A stretch of 64,000 nucleotides of DNA from Epiperipatus broadwayi (lineage: Eukaryota > Onychophora > Udeonychophora > Euonychophora > Peripatidae), in assembly GCA_028023455.1 (NCBI GenBank), contig JAQFVV010012496.1, positions 310,001 to 374,000 of the forward strand, given 5' to 3'. Positions 20,185-33,349 of this stretch are shown here, piece by piece. Below the pieces are notes generated by a model, which did no database searches, had not been told where the DNA came from, and was given only the letters and a program-made list of their open reading frames with translations. Positions within the stretch are counted from its first letter, which is position 1. Each line of letters opens with the position of its first letter. A program made the position numbers and the translations under genes.

Positions 20185-20460
20185 AAAACTGGGTTCTCTT
20201 TTGATAGCCGGTCACAGCCACTTGACGGTATTGTTTATATATTAAAACACATAAAAATGCTGTTTCTGTAGCCTACACTTACAGCTAAAAAAACAGTTCT
20301 ATTTATCTTAACCATTGCAGGCTGCTCAATGGCTTTGCACAGAAATTTTATGGCTGTATTCTTAAAATCGTGGCCCGGTAATGTTACATTTTGTTGTTTT
20401 AACACATAAACAACGCCAACAAGTGGCTATGACTGGCTATCAAAAGACAACCCCAAAACT
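20185..20460. mobile_element. Small MITE with inverted repeats and 6-bp duplication
   Basis: The element spans 20191-20454. Imperfect inverted repeats of about 55 bp start GGGTTCTCTTTTGATAGCC on the left and, read inward, GGGGTTGTCTTTTGATAGCC on the right. It is flanked by AAAACT on both sides (20185-20190 and 20455-20460). No coding capacity. Superfamily not assigned. Confidence 0.75.
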
Positions 20461-20512
20461 GTAATGAATATACCAGAAATTAAAAAAAATTTAGAAATTA
20501 TAATCTCACTAT

Positions 20513-23077
20513 TGAAACAGTAAGATTCGTTTCGAATCTTAAGTTTCACCTTTTTCTGTCGTCTCTCACTGACCGGTCTATCCCGCCCAAATTTAAACTT
20601 TTTGATATCAAATTGTGTTTGTAACAATATTAAAAATGTATAAATATATGTAGAATTCAGCATAAACACGCACACATTTCGATCTCAAATTAAAGGCAAT
20701 AAATAGGGATAAAATAATATAATTTAGATTTCTTTTAGTTATATAATTTTGTATAATTTTAATCATTTATTTTGGATTATAAAGTTCGTATTTATTGCTT
20801 TGTTTAAATTTCGTTTAATAATAATTCTAAAAAAATCTGATGTAATATTTAATTAAAAGTTAAAATAATCTTATGTTCCCTTTTTGTCTTTGAAATTTAA
20901 AAGCATCGGTCAGTGATAGATAATAGATTAATTAAAGAAAAATTCCCCAAAATATAATTAATAAATGTAAACAATAGAACGGCAGCTTTCTTTAATTAAA
21001 AACCAACAAAATGCGTTGATTATCCTCAGGGCAGATTAAGTAGAACCTAAAATACCTTAACAAAAATGTGAAGGATCAAGATAAAAAAAGAGGCCATCTT
21101 AGACTTGCTGGAGACATTCACTTAAACTTTAGCTTTGCTCTCCATCACTGAGAGTCTCCAAAAATAATAAAAATAATTTGTTCCTGCCAAGGTATGACCG
21201 AGTAAAGCACCTAGATTATTCTCCATTGGGAGATGGCCTATCGGATGCCAAACCTTCCATTGCCCATCATAAATTCACCATAAAGATCTGCTGCCTGAAA
21301 TAAATGAAAAAGCTGCTGCTGCTGTGAAATTAAATGAAATATCTAAATACAAGAAAGACTTGCCACGCATGAACTTTTTGCTGCTAAACTAATGGAATCA
21401 GAAAACTTCTTATAAAACAGGTACCTGTCTGTGTTCAAACTCTAGAGTACTCTAATAATATGCTATAGCTTTTCTTCATAATACTTATCTCAATTATAAA
21501 ATGTAAAAACTATCATTTGTATAACTAAAATTGAATAATTAACCTAATGTGTAAATTTCTCTAATAATCTAGCTTACCTCACTCTAGATTTCTTGAGTGC
21601 GTATTTCTATAATCTACATTTTTATCTATAGTTATTATTTAATTATTGAATGCTCATAATTGTCTCAAATTTCAAAGTTTAAATCTATGATCGCTTAAAA
21701 CAATGAATGCGTGTCCAATTTTCATTAATATTTACTTTCCTAAATAACTTTACTTTTATATAAATTGACATGCATTCAGTGCATCATTTATTGTAATGCA
21801 GGGTCTACTACTTCACAAATGGCTGGCATATTAGTTGTAATAACTCCCAGTTTATATATATTTTGTATTTATTAAATCTAATGAATAATTCTAGAAAATC
21901 CCATTTCTTTGAGAGTCGCCAGAGTTCTTGAGTAAATGTTGGTAATGTAGGGCCAAGTCAGAAACTTATTTAAATCTCATCATAAACGTTTATACAGTAT
22001 ACATGTGTTACGTTTTAGAGATGCGATGACCCATTCTGCCGTGAAATTTCCGGATTCTTCAGGGTTGAAATTAACCCCAGTCATCCTACACAAGCGGGCA
22101 TAATGGGTGCTCCCGTAGGACTTGACAATGTCATGCAGCCAGCCGGCAAAACTGCGACATGGACCGCTTGTCCCTGGTTATGCTTATGTGACACCTTACT
22201 TCGTCGGGACAATGGCAGAGACCAGCCCGACATTCTTATAAACTCATTCACGGCATTGCAGTTTCGATATACTGCCATTCCATATCACCTTTCTAAAGCA
22301 TTCCACGTGTTCCTTTACTTAGTTTTATTATTCTATATATCACTCCACCTCTGCATTATCTTCATAATTCACTCTCAAATAAATGTTTGCCCTTAGTCAT
22401 AAGATAAATATTTTAATTAAATAAATATATGTCCGCTGCTACTCTTAAATCTAACTTTAGACTCTTGCATTGCAAAGGTATAAATTCCCCAAGGCATGCA
22501 TTAGAAATACTTACTCGAGAATTTTAGGTAGCTAGATTACGCCTTCAAATAAATGTATTCCTTTTGTAAACATTACAGTATCGGAAATACCGCTACTAAA
22601 ATCCTCAATATAAAATAATGTCTAAATAAATAAATGTATTCTTTAAAATATAATCATGTCGCAAATTCTGCTACTGAAGCTGTTAGTCCATAAAATTTTA
22701 TTAGATTGTTTTATTAAAATGTATTAATAAATAATTTTAAACTATACGTCTGCAGTTACGTTTCATTTATTCGATACCCATTCTATATAATATTTCCTCG
22801 ATTATGTAAATATGAATGTTTAATTAATATTAGTTTGGTTATTGGCTAACTCGAGAATAAAATCATGAGTCTCTTGCATATCCCTGACCACCGTGCCTAA
22901 GGAAATATTTACTAATGTCGCATCAGATGCGTTGTTTCATGGATTGTATTGTGGAACCGATAAACTATGTTCGAACTCAGTACCACGGGTGGCTTCATTA
23001 CTCGATGGTGCTGCTGTTCTGTATGGTGGTCGAATTCTGCACTATGTTTATGAGTCACACATTTTCTGACCGTTACA
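20513..23077 (+). repeat. 5' long terminal repeat
   Basis: About 2565 bp, TG...CA bounded, colinear with 25090-27660. It contains a 97-codon frame (22103-22396) that is also open in the 3' LTR. Confidence 0.9.
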
Positions 23078-23135
23078 TAGTTAAATTTTTTTTTTAGCGT
23101 TTGGCGCTTTCCAACGTGGAGCTTTCGGTACAAAA
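23078..23135 (+). promoter_or_regulatory. Probable primer-binding region
   Basis: After the 5' LTR and a T-rich spacer comes TTTGGCGCTTTCCAACGTGG (23100-23119). TGGCGC followed by a CCAACGTGG block is the kind of sequence expected for a tRNA primer site, but it starts about 25 bp from the LTR. I cannot assign the tRNA. Confidence 0.4.
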
Positions 23136-23748
23136 AACCCATATATACCCTGAGCAAAATATAACGCACATAAATTTCTTTTAGCATTCATTACTCGAGT
23201 TAGCTAATTAATCTATATATATACGATTTTGTTTTGATAAAAATAATGAAAAAAATAAATCGAGTGAAATAATGTGGGTCGAGTGAATGAAAGGACAGCA
23301 GGCATAATAACAAATTTAAGGAAAGCAGGGATGTGTGTGTAATTTAAGAAGGAACAAAAATACTCGGATCTAATGAAATATTTTGCTTTATATATATATA
23401 TGTCAAAAAAAAAAGTAATCAGTCGCTAAATGAGAAAGTAAGTAGCATTGAATTTTTTTTTATTAAAGCACCGTTATATATATAGCATAGACAGCAGAAG
23501 CGTGTTATATATGTTAATAGTAAATATTTTGTTAAAGTACAAATATATATATCATAGACAGCAGTAGCTTATTATACGCGTAACCAGTAGTTCGCTATAA
23601 TATATATGTTAAATATGTTAAATGCAGCAATATAGAGATAGGGCAATGTAGAGTAGGTGAGGGCAGTGAAAGAGTGTTATAGGGCCAATATACCAGTGGG
23701 GAGTAGTCAAATGCTAGTAGGATAAAATAAATAAATCATATTAAGAAA

Positions 23749-24618
23749 ATGGAATCAGAAAATATTGATATACAGCAAGAAGATTTATCTGAAGCTTTGG
23801 AGTCGACACGCGAGTGAAGGGAAGTTCCGCAACAATACAGAGGATCAATGGACTTAAATTTCAAGTTCATGGAGGAAATATTCAGACAGAGTATGCAAGA
23901 AATGAAGAAAATGTATGAGGAGGAAATGAGAAAAAGAAGAGATGAAGAATCAAAACAGAGACAAGAAGAAGAAAAGATAAGAGTGAGAGAATATCAGGAA
24001 TTTAAAGACATTATGTGGAGAGAGTTAGAAGCCATAAAGGAACATTTTGGGATATCCCCAGCTAGTAAAAAGGAAGAAGAAATTAAAGATATGGAAAAGG
24101 AAAGGGAATTAGAAATACTTGACAAACCTATGATAGTAGATGAGCAGATAGACCTTATTCCAATAGATGAAAGCCCACAAGAACCATTGAGTGATAGAAG
24201 TAAAAAAGAGATGAAGATGGACACCAGCATGACACCAACACTTTTGCATTTTGGTAAAGTGGACTCATTGCTGATCAAGACACCATTACCCATGGATGAA
24301 CGTGAAATCAATATTGAAACTGACAGATGCAAGGCACACCGCTGCCTTACAGAAAGTGCAGAACGGAAATTACGAGCAGATCGGAGAAGCCAACATTTCC
24401 AGGTCGGGAACTATGTTTGGGTATGGAACTCTCAACAAAGTAACCGAGATAAAAGAATATATAAAAAGTTCTTTCCTTTGTACCGGGGACCCTTTATAAT
24501 TGATCGCACATGCGGCCCAAATGCATATTTATTAAAAGATGGAGATACCATAGAAGGGACATACAATGCCCGTAATCTCAAACCATGTAGGTATTATCCA
24601 CCTGACCCGGGGTTGTAA
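23749..24618 (+). pseudogene. Gag-integrase fusion remnant of the LTR element
   Basis: An in-frame start at 23749 (MESENIDIQQEDLSEALE) meets a TGA at 23815-23817. The frame is then open to 24618 (256 codons from Met at 23848). The first part is a charged coiled coil rich in Glu, Lys and Arg, like a Gag N-terminus. The last third is an integrase C-terminal domain: DRRSQHFQVGNYVWVWN, KKFFPLYRGPF, then GPNAYLL and NARNLKP, the pattern that follows the catalytic core in Ty3/Gypsy integrases. Everything between gag and this domain is missing. The TGA probably comes from CGA by CpG decay. Confidence 0.8.
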
Positions 24619-25067
24619 AAATATTAGACTATTAGGATGATTATTAAACGTATATGAAAATAATAAAATGAACTTGATATAATGAACTTGGTTGAATGGA
24701 TTGTACTTTAGTCAAATAGGATTTTAGATAGAAATTTTATTATATATATTGTTTTAATTACTATTACTCTTAAAAAAAATTTTTTTATATATTTTACTAA
24801 CTAATCCTAGTCTAAGAATTTATATATATATATATATTCAGTTTAACTAATTATTTCTATGATTTTAACCAGACACGGCCAAATTAGGCCATTTTAATTA
24901 AACTAAATTCTAGATCCGGGTATATAAATTGTTCGTTGCTTCATGTAATCTCTGCTTTCTCTATTGCAATATCTGTAAAAACAATAATAATTTTTTTTCT
25001 TTTCGTCTTTCAATTATGTAATGTAAATTTTTTTTCTTTTTCTTGCCTCCTTTGTTCTTCCTTAATT

Positions 25068-25089
25068 GTTCACGGGAAGTACGGGGAAA
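25068..25089 (+). promoter_or_regulatory. Polypurine tract of the LTR element
   Basis: ACGGGAAGTACGGGGAAA lies directly before the TG of the 3' LTR, where plus-strand DNA priming occurs in LTR elements. Confidence 0.6.
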
Positions 25090-27660
25090 TGAAACAGTAA
25101 GATTCATTTCGAATCTTAAGTTTCACCTTTTTCTGTCGTCTCTCACTGACCGGTCTATCCCGCCCAAATTTAAACTTTTTGATATCGAATTGTGTGTGTA
25201 ACAATATTAAAAATGTATAAATATATGTGGAATTCAGCATAAACATGCACACATTTCGATCTCAAATTAAAGGCAATAAATAGGGATAAAATAATAGAAT
25301 TTAGATTTCTTTTAGTTATATAATTTTGTATAATTTTAATCATTTATTTTGGATTATAAAGTTCGTATTTATTGCTTTGTTTAAATTTCGTTTAATAATA
25401 ATTCTAAAAAAATCTGATGTAATATTTAATTAAAAGTTAAAATAATCTTATGTTCCCTTTTTGTCTTTGAAATTTAAAAGCATCAGTCAGTGATAGATAA
25501 TAGATTAATTAAAGAAAAATTCCCCAAAGTATAATTAGTAAATGTAAAATGTAAACAATAGAATGGCAGCTTTCTTTAATTAAAAACCAACAAAATGCGT
25601 TGATTATCCTCAGGGCAGATTAAGTAGAACCTAAAATACCTTAACAAAAATGTGAAGGATCAAGATAAAAAAAGAGGCCATCTTAGACTTGCTGGAGACA
25701 TTCACTTAAACGTTAGCTTTGCTCTCGATCACTGAGAGTCTCCAAAAATAATAAAAATAATTTGTTCCTGCCAAGGTATGACCGATTAAAGCACCTAGAT
25801 TATTCTCCATCGGGAGATGGCCTATCGGATGCCGAACCTTCCATTGCCCATCATAAATTCACCATGAAGATCTGCTGCCTGAAATAAATGAAAAAGCTGC
25901 TGCTGCTGTAAAATTAAATAAAATATCTAAATACAAGAAAGACTTGCCACGCGTGAACTTTTTGCTGCTAAACTAATGGAATCAGAAAACTTCTTATAAA
26001 ACAGGTACCTGTCTGTGTTCAAACTCTAGAGTACTCTAATAATATGCTATAGTTCTTCTTCATAATACTTATCTCAATTATAAAATGTAAAAACTATCAT
26101 TTGTATAACTAAAATTGAATAATTAACCTAATGTGTAAATTTCTCTAATAATCTAGCTTACCTCACTCTAGCTTTCTTGGGTGCATATTTTTATAATCTA
26201 CATTTTATCTATAGTTATTATTTAATTATTGCATGCTCATAATTGTCTCAAATTTCAAAGTTTAAATCTATGATCGCTTAAAACAATGAATGCGTGTCCA
26301 ATTTTCATTAATATTTACTTTCCTAAATAACTTTACTTTCATATAAATCGACACGCATTCAGTGCATCATTTATTGTAATGCAGGGTCTACTACTTCGCA
26401 AATGGCTGGCATATTAGTTGTAATAACTCCCAGTCTATATATATTTTGTATTTATTAAATCTAATGAATAATTCTAGAAAATCCCATTTCTTTGAGAATC
26501 GCCAGAGTTCTTGAGTAAATGTTGGTAATGTAGGGCCAAGTCAGAAACTTATTTAAATCTCATCATAAACGTTTATACAGTATACATGTGTTGCGTTTTA
26601 GAGACGCGATGACCCATTCCGCCGTGAAATTTCCGGATTCTTCAGGGTTGAAATTAACCCCAGTCATCCTACACAAGCGGGCATAATGGGTGCTCCCATA
26701 GGACTTGACAATGTCATGCAGCCAGCCGGCAAAACTGCGACACGGACCGCTTGTCCCTGGTTATGCTTATGTGACACCTTACTTCATCGGGCCGATGGCA
26801 GAGACCAGCCCGACATTCTTATAAACTCATTCACGGCATTGCAGTTTCGATATACTGCCATTCCATATCGCCTTTCTAAAGCATACCACGTGTTCCTTTA
26901 CTTAGTTTTATTATTCTATATATCACTCCGCCTCTGCATTATCTTCATAATTCACTCTCAAATAAATGTTTGCCCTTAGTCATAAGATAAATATTTTAAT
27001 TAAATAAATATATGTCCGCCGCTACTCTTAAATCTTACTTTAGACTCTTGCATTGCAAAGGTATAAATTCCCCAAGGCATGCATTAGAAATACTTACTCG
27101 AGAATTTTAGGTAGCTAGATTATGCCTTCAAATAAATGTATTCCTTTTGTAAACATTACAGTATCGGAAATACCGTTACTGAAATCCTCAATATAAAATA
27201 ATGTCTAAATAAATAAATGTATTCTTTAAAATATAATCATGTCACAAATCCCGCTACTGAAGCTGTTAGTCCATAAAATATTATTAGATTGTTTTATTAA
27301 AATGTATTAATAAATAATTTTAAACTATACGTCTGCAGTTACATTTCATTTATTCGATACCCATTCTATATAATATTTCCTCGATTATGTAAATATGAAT
27401 GTTTAATTAATATTAGTTTGGTTATTGGCTAACTCGAGAATAAAATCATGAGTCTCTTGCATATCCCTGACCACCGTGCCTAAGGAAATATTTACTAATG
27501 TTGCATCAGATGCGTTGTTTCGTGGATTGTATTGTGGAACCGATAAACTATGTTCGAACTCAGTACCACGGGTGGTTTTGCTACTCGATGGTGCTGCTGT
27601 TCTGTATGGTGGTTGAATTCTGCACTATGTTTACGAGTCACACATTTTCTGACTGTTACA
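25090..27660 (+). repeat. 3' long terminal repeat
   Basis: About 2571 bp, colinear with the 5' LTR with small indels (for example an added AATGTAA near 25545). It is followed by the CTAT target duplication. Confidence 0.9.
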
Positions 27661-28490
27661 CTATAGACTAGAACATTGATGATAGCTACAAATGTACTTA
27701 AAGGAATAACTTTTTTGTCTTTCTGTTTAATTGTTTCTAGTTTGTTTTTAAATATGTTCATGTGTGTTCTTGCATAACTGTTGTAAAGAAATAAGCATCT
27801 TCTCCAACACTGTATAAGGTATAAATGTGATGGTTCTTATTTCTGCAAAGTAAGCTTATGAAAAAGAGTTAATTATAGATTGAATTGTACTATTATTTTT
27901 CTGAAGTATTTTTGTAATGTATGACCCAGCATCTTGTAGGCTACTACACTTTAAAAAAACAAATGCTATTGATCTTCTTCTTTGAAACAATTGACATATA
28001 GTTTCTGTGTTGACAAGATTTTTTTTATATCTCAAGTAATATAAGCTCTACTGATGAGATTTGTTTTATCATAATGTGACAAAATTTTATATTCCTTATA
28101 TTATTTTCAGTCAAAAAATGTATCATATTTTAATATTGATTCACAAACAAATTAAAGAAAAATAATATGTTCAGTTAAAATATTTTAATAGAAAAAGTGC
28201 ACATGGTTATTTTTTTAGGTCTTTAAATTAGAAGGAAGAGGATTATGTAGCACCAATAAAATAATAAAATGCATGTGGGTACTAGAACTGAAAAGTGAAT
28301 AATAATTTATGTTTCAATTTAATTTGTTTTTAACTGTTAAGCAATCAAGGTGATGAACAAGTAAAAATTTCAAACACTAAGAAGCTAAATATGGAGTTTC
28401 TCGTTCAGTAGATAATTGATGCCTGAAGTGTAAATAAAGCAATTAGAATATGGGTTTCGAAAAGCTTCCTCTTTTTATTATCTGTTGTTA
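27661..28490. other. AT-rich stretch with a dispersed repeat (family G)
   Basis: About 27790-27960 resembles 49880-50045 (GGTATAAATGTGATGGTTCT, TTTTGTAATGTATGACC). The remainder is featureless. Confidence 0.4.
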
Positions 28491-28496
28491 GACATA

Positions 28497-29095
<599 letters not shown>

Positions 29096-29254
29096 ATCCG
29101 CCTATGTATATATTAAAAAACAAAAAAAAATACTTATATCCATGAAATAGTTTAATATTTCAACCAGAGGAACCAGAGGAATGGGTCTCATCAGAAATAA
29201 ATAAATATATACAGTAAAATGGCGATATTCAAAAATTACAGATTTGATATTAAT

Positions 29255-30075
29255 TGATACATTGATCTATTTATTTAACTATCCATTATCTACATTTCTA
29301 GTTACATACCTATCTTTTTGTTTCAGTATCCAATCCATTTGACAATTTATCTATTTGTTTATTCATTTATTTATCCATCCATCTATTATGTATCTACCTA
29401 TCTATCTGACTACTTTTCTCTCACCTTCTCAACTTCTCTATCTATGTACCTACTTACTAAAAAATCTATCTATCTTTCTCTATCTGTCTATCTATCTATT
29501 ATGACTTATTTTTCATCTGCCTACCTATGCACTGACTTATTTTCTACATATGTATCTACCTACTTACTTACCTATTTATTTATTTATCTATCTTATAAAA
29601 AAATAATAACCCCTCCAATCATGCAGTTATGAATCTCTTTGAATTTGCCAGCGAACATCAATTTGAAAAGCATAAATGTACACAGGAGTTATTCCTTTTT
29701 TTTTTATAAAATTACATATGTAGGCTGTGTTATATAAATAGCAGAATATTTATTATCTATCTACTATAAATCCATTCATTCATCTAGCTATCTATTTATC
29801 TTCCTATCTATCTATAATATCTATTTACTTTCTATGTTCTTACAATCTCTACTAATTTACTTACCTACCTATCTTCCTCTCTACACATCTACCTATTTAT
29901 CTATCTATCTACTTACTTATTTAAATTACCCATTTTGCCCACATATTTATCTATTTATTCACTTATATGTTCATTAATCCATCTGTTTATCTTTGTATCT
30001 ATTTGTCCATCTACTCATCTGTTTACCAGTTTATCTATCGGTTTCCCCATCCATCCATCTACTTATTTATTTCTT
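29255..30075. repeat. Degenerate (TCTA)n-derived region
   Basis: Scattered TCTATCTA, TTTATCTA and CCATCCAT blocks show an old, decayed extension of the same array. Confidence 0.8.
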
Positions 30076-30242
30076 TTCAAGATATTAAATGTTTTAAGTA
30101 TATAATTATTTTAAGAAGGTGTTTATTAGATGAAATAAGTATATCATCGATGAAGAGTTGCTTTTGTATCTTATTCTTGAAAGGTCAATTGATTAGTTAC
30201 TTGAGAAGCATCATTTGTAATAAATGTAGATCACATGACCAA

Positions 30243-30315
30243 CACTAAACATCACATGACCACCACTTCTTATGCTTGCATTATGTATAGTGAGTTTTGC
30301 CTGTTTTAATAAATG
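30243..30315. mobile_element. Family B terminal fragment
   Basis: CTAAACATCACATGACCACC followed by TATAGTGAGTTTTGCCTGTT. The two ends of a family B element are joined with the middle missing. Confidence 0.6.
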
Positions 30316-30533
30316 TAGATGTGTGTAGATCCATTATATTGCTAAAACTGGACATAAATAACCATTAATCCCATTTGTAAGACAATACGTAACATGATCC
30401 AACAAAATACTAACAAAATATTTTTTATAGTCAATTAATTTTTTATCAGATATAGTTGAATTCTATATCTGAATTTTACTTTTATATTCCTAGTCAAAAA
30501 ATAATAAATATTTCTCCACTTAAGAAATTTAAA

Positions 30534-30685
30534 GTTGTAATTATTTATTAAGCACACAGGAAGTATATATAAACACTTTAGAGACAGGCTTTAACCTATA
30601 TTGCATGCATCTATGATATAGGTTAAAGCCTGTCTCTAATGTATTTACATATACTTCCTATGTGCTCAATAAATAATTACAACTT
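30534..30685. repeat. Near-perfect palindrome with about 65-bp arms
   Basis: The arms contain TTAGAGACAGGCTTTAACCT and its complement AGGTTAAAGCCTGTCTCTAA around a short TGCATGCATC centre. A third, single copy of the arm sequence lies at 30985-31012. Confidence 0.8.
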
Positions 30686-31036
30686 TACAGTAGTTTATAT
30701 ATTTCCAGTATAAAGATCATAATATTAACTCATTGTAGGTCACAAGATTTCGTGAAAGTTAATTTGTAAAGAAAATAGTGGACTTAAACAGTGAAGAGAA
30801 TAATAGCTTTACCCCCCAAATCAAGATGCTTCAGATTGGCCTATATAAGTGGAAAGTTAGATTAAGGATAAGACGGACACTCTCATCTTTATAAAAGTCG
30901 CTATTTTGTGTCGAGATCTGAGAGGTCCCTCTATTGACAAATAAAGATATTGTTTGACAATTATAAACATTCAAGGCACATATGACATAGGTTAAAGCCT
31001 GTCTCTAAAGTATTTAATAACTTTAATTAAATATAG

Positions 31037-31142
31037 TTTTTTTCCTCATGTGTCATAGCATCAGCTGGGAAGTGAACCCGCTAAACCGGGACAACTGCTT
31101 GTGAAGCAGCTGTTGCTGACCTCTCAACCACCAATGCTTGAC
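31037..31142 (-). repeat. tRNA-derived SINE
   Basis: Minus strand: GTCAAGCATTGGTGGTTGAG, CGGGTTCACTTCCC, GATGCTATGACACATG followed by A-rich sequence. A mutated copy of the same family. Confidence 0.7.
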
Positions 31143-32262
31143 TAATTAAAGTTGTAAATTATCTTTTGTATATTTGTATAAAATTGCATAATGTTTTTGA
31201 TAATATCAAAGTAAAAGTAATATTAAGATATCTCTGCATAAAGCAAGATATTGGTCATATTATTACTTTGAGTGTGGTTTAGTCCAGAGATAGTGCGTAC
31301 TATTCAGGATATACGTTTTTCAATCGATTCCTGTTCTGAGACTTAATCTGATTAAGATATCTTGTCTTTTTAAGTATTTAAACAAATATTGATAGTATTT
31401 TACAGTTGTAAAATATATCTTAAAGTTATGTGTGTGTAATTGCATGCGAGCTTTTAAAAAAAAATTTAAAAATTGCACAAAGAGTAGTAATAAAGTAGTA
31501 CTAGATATTCATAATAAAGACAGTGATAATACTTTTTATACATATATTCATTTAAATAATAAATGTAATAATGCTCAAGGCTAAATGGGTTTGTAAGTAA
31601 TCATTAAAAACACTCAAGCCTCTTTTACTGTTAAAAGGTTGCCTTGACAACAGTTTGAAATTGTCGAATGTTATTGATATTGGGATTGTCTATGCGTTGA
31701 CTGGTTTTTAATGATATATTCATTTATATATCTTTCACAACTTTTTTATTATTATTTTTGCGTCTTTTTCTATTAAATATGCAGCATTGTAACTATGTAT
31801 AAATAATTTCAAAAATTCATAAGTAAAAATATATTTTATATATTTATGTAAATACATTAAGTCTGTACTCTCTTGTAATGAATATTAAAATAATTTTATC
31901 TTTTATTAATTTTCCTGATATATAATTTTATAATAATAAAGTTTCATCTATGGAAATATTAGTATTGGAATTCAAAAAAGGTCAAACAAAGGTGAAAGTT
32001 TTTTTTCGCATAAGACTATGTACTAAAGTTAGAAAATATTTAAGAGTTTAAAAAAGTATGCATTGTTGAGTAATTTGTACATGACAATATCTTTGAATAG
32101 GTTGAACTTAAAAAAAAAAAAACACTCTTTTAAATGTTTGATTAATTTAGTTATAAAATTAGAATTTATTTTAATAGTATAGCATTTTCTATTCAACTTC
32201 TTAGTGCGTTAAAAAACACACCCACAAAACAAAAATAAAACTTATTTAGAGTAATAATCACA
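31143..32262. other. AT-rich non-coding stretch
   Basis: Nothing firm. A short minus-strand open run near 31301-31347 was considered as an exon and rejected. Confidence 0.4.
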
Positions 32263-33200
32263 ATCTAAGAATACTATTGTATAAAACAGAGAAATATTAA
32301 AATAATAAAGACATTATTTGTGAAGCACTTTCAACTCGTTTAAGTCCTTATAGAGGCTGTATAAAAATCGTTATACTTTTCTAAGCGATACTCGAACATT
32401 TCATTACATCGGCCAGAAACAACTCATCGGAAAACTGGTTTACTTAATAGAATATATATATGTGTGTGTGTGTGTTGAAGTGTATCAGTGTTATGAGATA
32501 GTGTGGAGAGTGGTGGTTCATGTGAAAGTCTGTGCTCATATACCCTATATATTACATATGTAGACATAGGTATATAATGGGCCTGTGTGTTTCTGTTATT
32601 ACATAGTAGAGATTTCTGCCCATCCCTTGTATATGTATTAAATGGATTATGTCCTGTACATGAGGGGTCATATTGACCTTAGATCAACATGGGTGTGACA
32701 AGAATCTCGGCCTCAGAGTGGCCTTTGAGCATTCTATCATCAGATTTTCAATTGGATGCACGGTTGAAGAGTTGAAATGTGGAGTAGATTGAGGCCTGTC
32801 CATTAAAGTATGAGGATTGGCTATCTTAATATATCTCTGAGCACTTATAGCATATATGTGTAGAGGTGGAAATCTGAACCAACTGATGATTGCTGGTTTA
32901 GCATGAAATACGTATATTAGTGATTATTTATCTTTTCAACATATGTGTGTTCAAGTGTATCAGTGTTATGAGATAGTGTGGAAAATGGTGGGGTGTGTGA
33001 AAGTCTGTGCTCATATACCCTATATATTACATATATAGACACAGGTATATAATAAGGCTGTGTGTTTCAGTTATTAGTAGAGTATAACGATTTTTACACA
33101 GCCTTCATAAGGACTCAAACGAGTTCAAAGCACGTGGCAATAGTGTTTTATATTATTTTAACGTTTCTCTGTTTTATACAATAGTATTGTTATATTGTAC
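32263..33200. mobile_element. Family A partial tandem between long palindrome arms
   Basis: The outer arms (32263-32385 and about 33080-33196) are inverted copies sharing CTCGTTT.AGTCCTTAT and AAAAATCGTTATAC. Between them is a family A element in which TGTATCAGTGTTATGAGATA recurs at 32481 and 32956, a 475-bp head-to-tail period. The first copy begins about 25 nt downstream of where the hammerhead would cut. Confidence 0.75.
32863..32932 (+). ncRNA. Hammerhead, variant at stem II base (family A)
   Basis: CCAA, CUGAUGA, UUGCUGGUUUAGCAU, GAA, AUACGUAU, A, UUAG. The usual G at the base of stem II is U (U-U opposition) and one base of proximal stem I is changed. The same G-to-U change occurs at 45.28 and 47.20 kb. 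Confidence 0.6.
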
Positions 33201-33349
33201 TTTATATTTTATAATATTAAAAGTATTGAATATATTATTTTAGAGAAATAATCTTAATTATTATAAAATAAAAAATAAAATCAAACGAAATAACTAATTT
33301 AATTTTTTAAATGTATATGCGCTAAGTGATTTGATAAAAAAAGACTCGG

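Larger units (their letters stand above)
20509..27664 (+). mobile_element. Ty3/Gypsy-type LTR element with giant LTRs and a deleted interior
   Basis: The two direct LTRs (20513-23077 and 25090-27660) begin TGAAACAG and end GTTACA. Flanking duplication is CTAT (20509-20512 and 27661-27664). The interior is only about 2.0 kb and keeps a primer-site region, a gag start fused to an integrase end, and a purine-rich tract before the 3' LTR. Protease, reverse transcriptase, RNase H and the integrase core are absent, so it depends on helper proteins. The LTRs differ by a few percent by eye, mostly transitions, so the insertion is moderately young. Confidence 0.9.

Noticed and set aside
22103-22396. 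Host gene inside the LTR
   Set aside because: The same frame exists in the other LTR, so it belongs to the element, and no family is recognised.
30745-31005. Possible solo LTR (TATATAAG and AATAAAG in order)
   Set aside because: In such AT-rich DNA these signals are expected by chance, and I found no TG...CA boundaries with a target duplication.
31301-31347. Short minus-strand open run (KSQNRNRLKNVYPE) after a possible acceptor
   Set aside because: Only 47 bases, a weak GTACGC donor and no phase partner; resemblance to a phosphatase motif is too slight.
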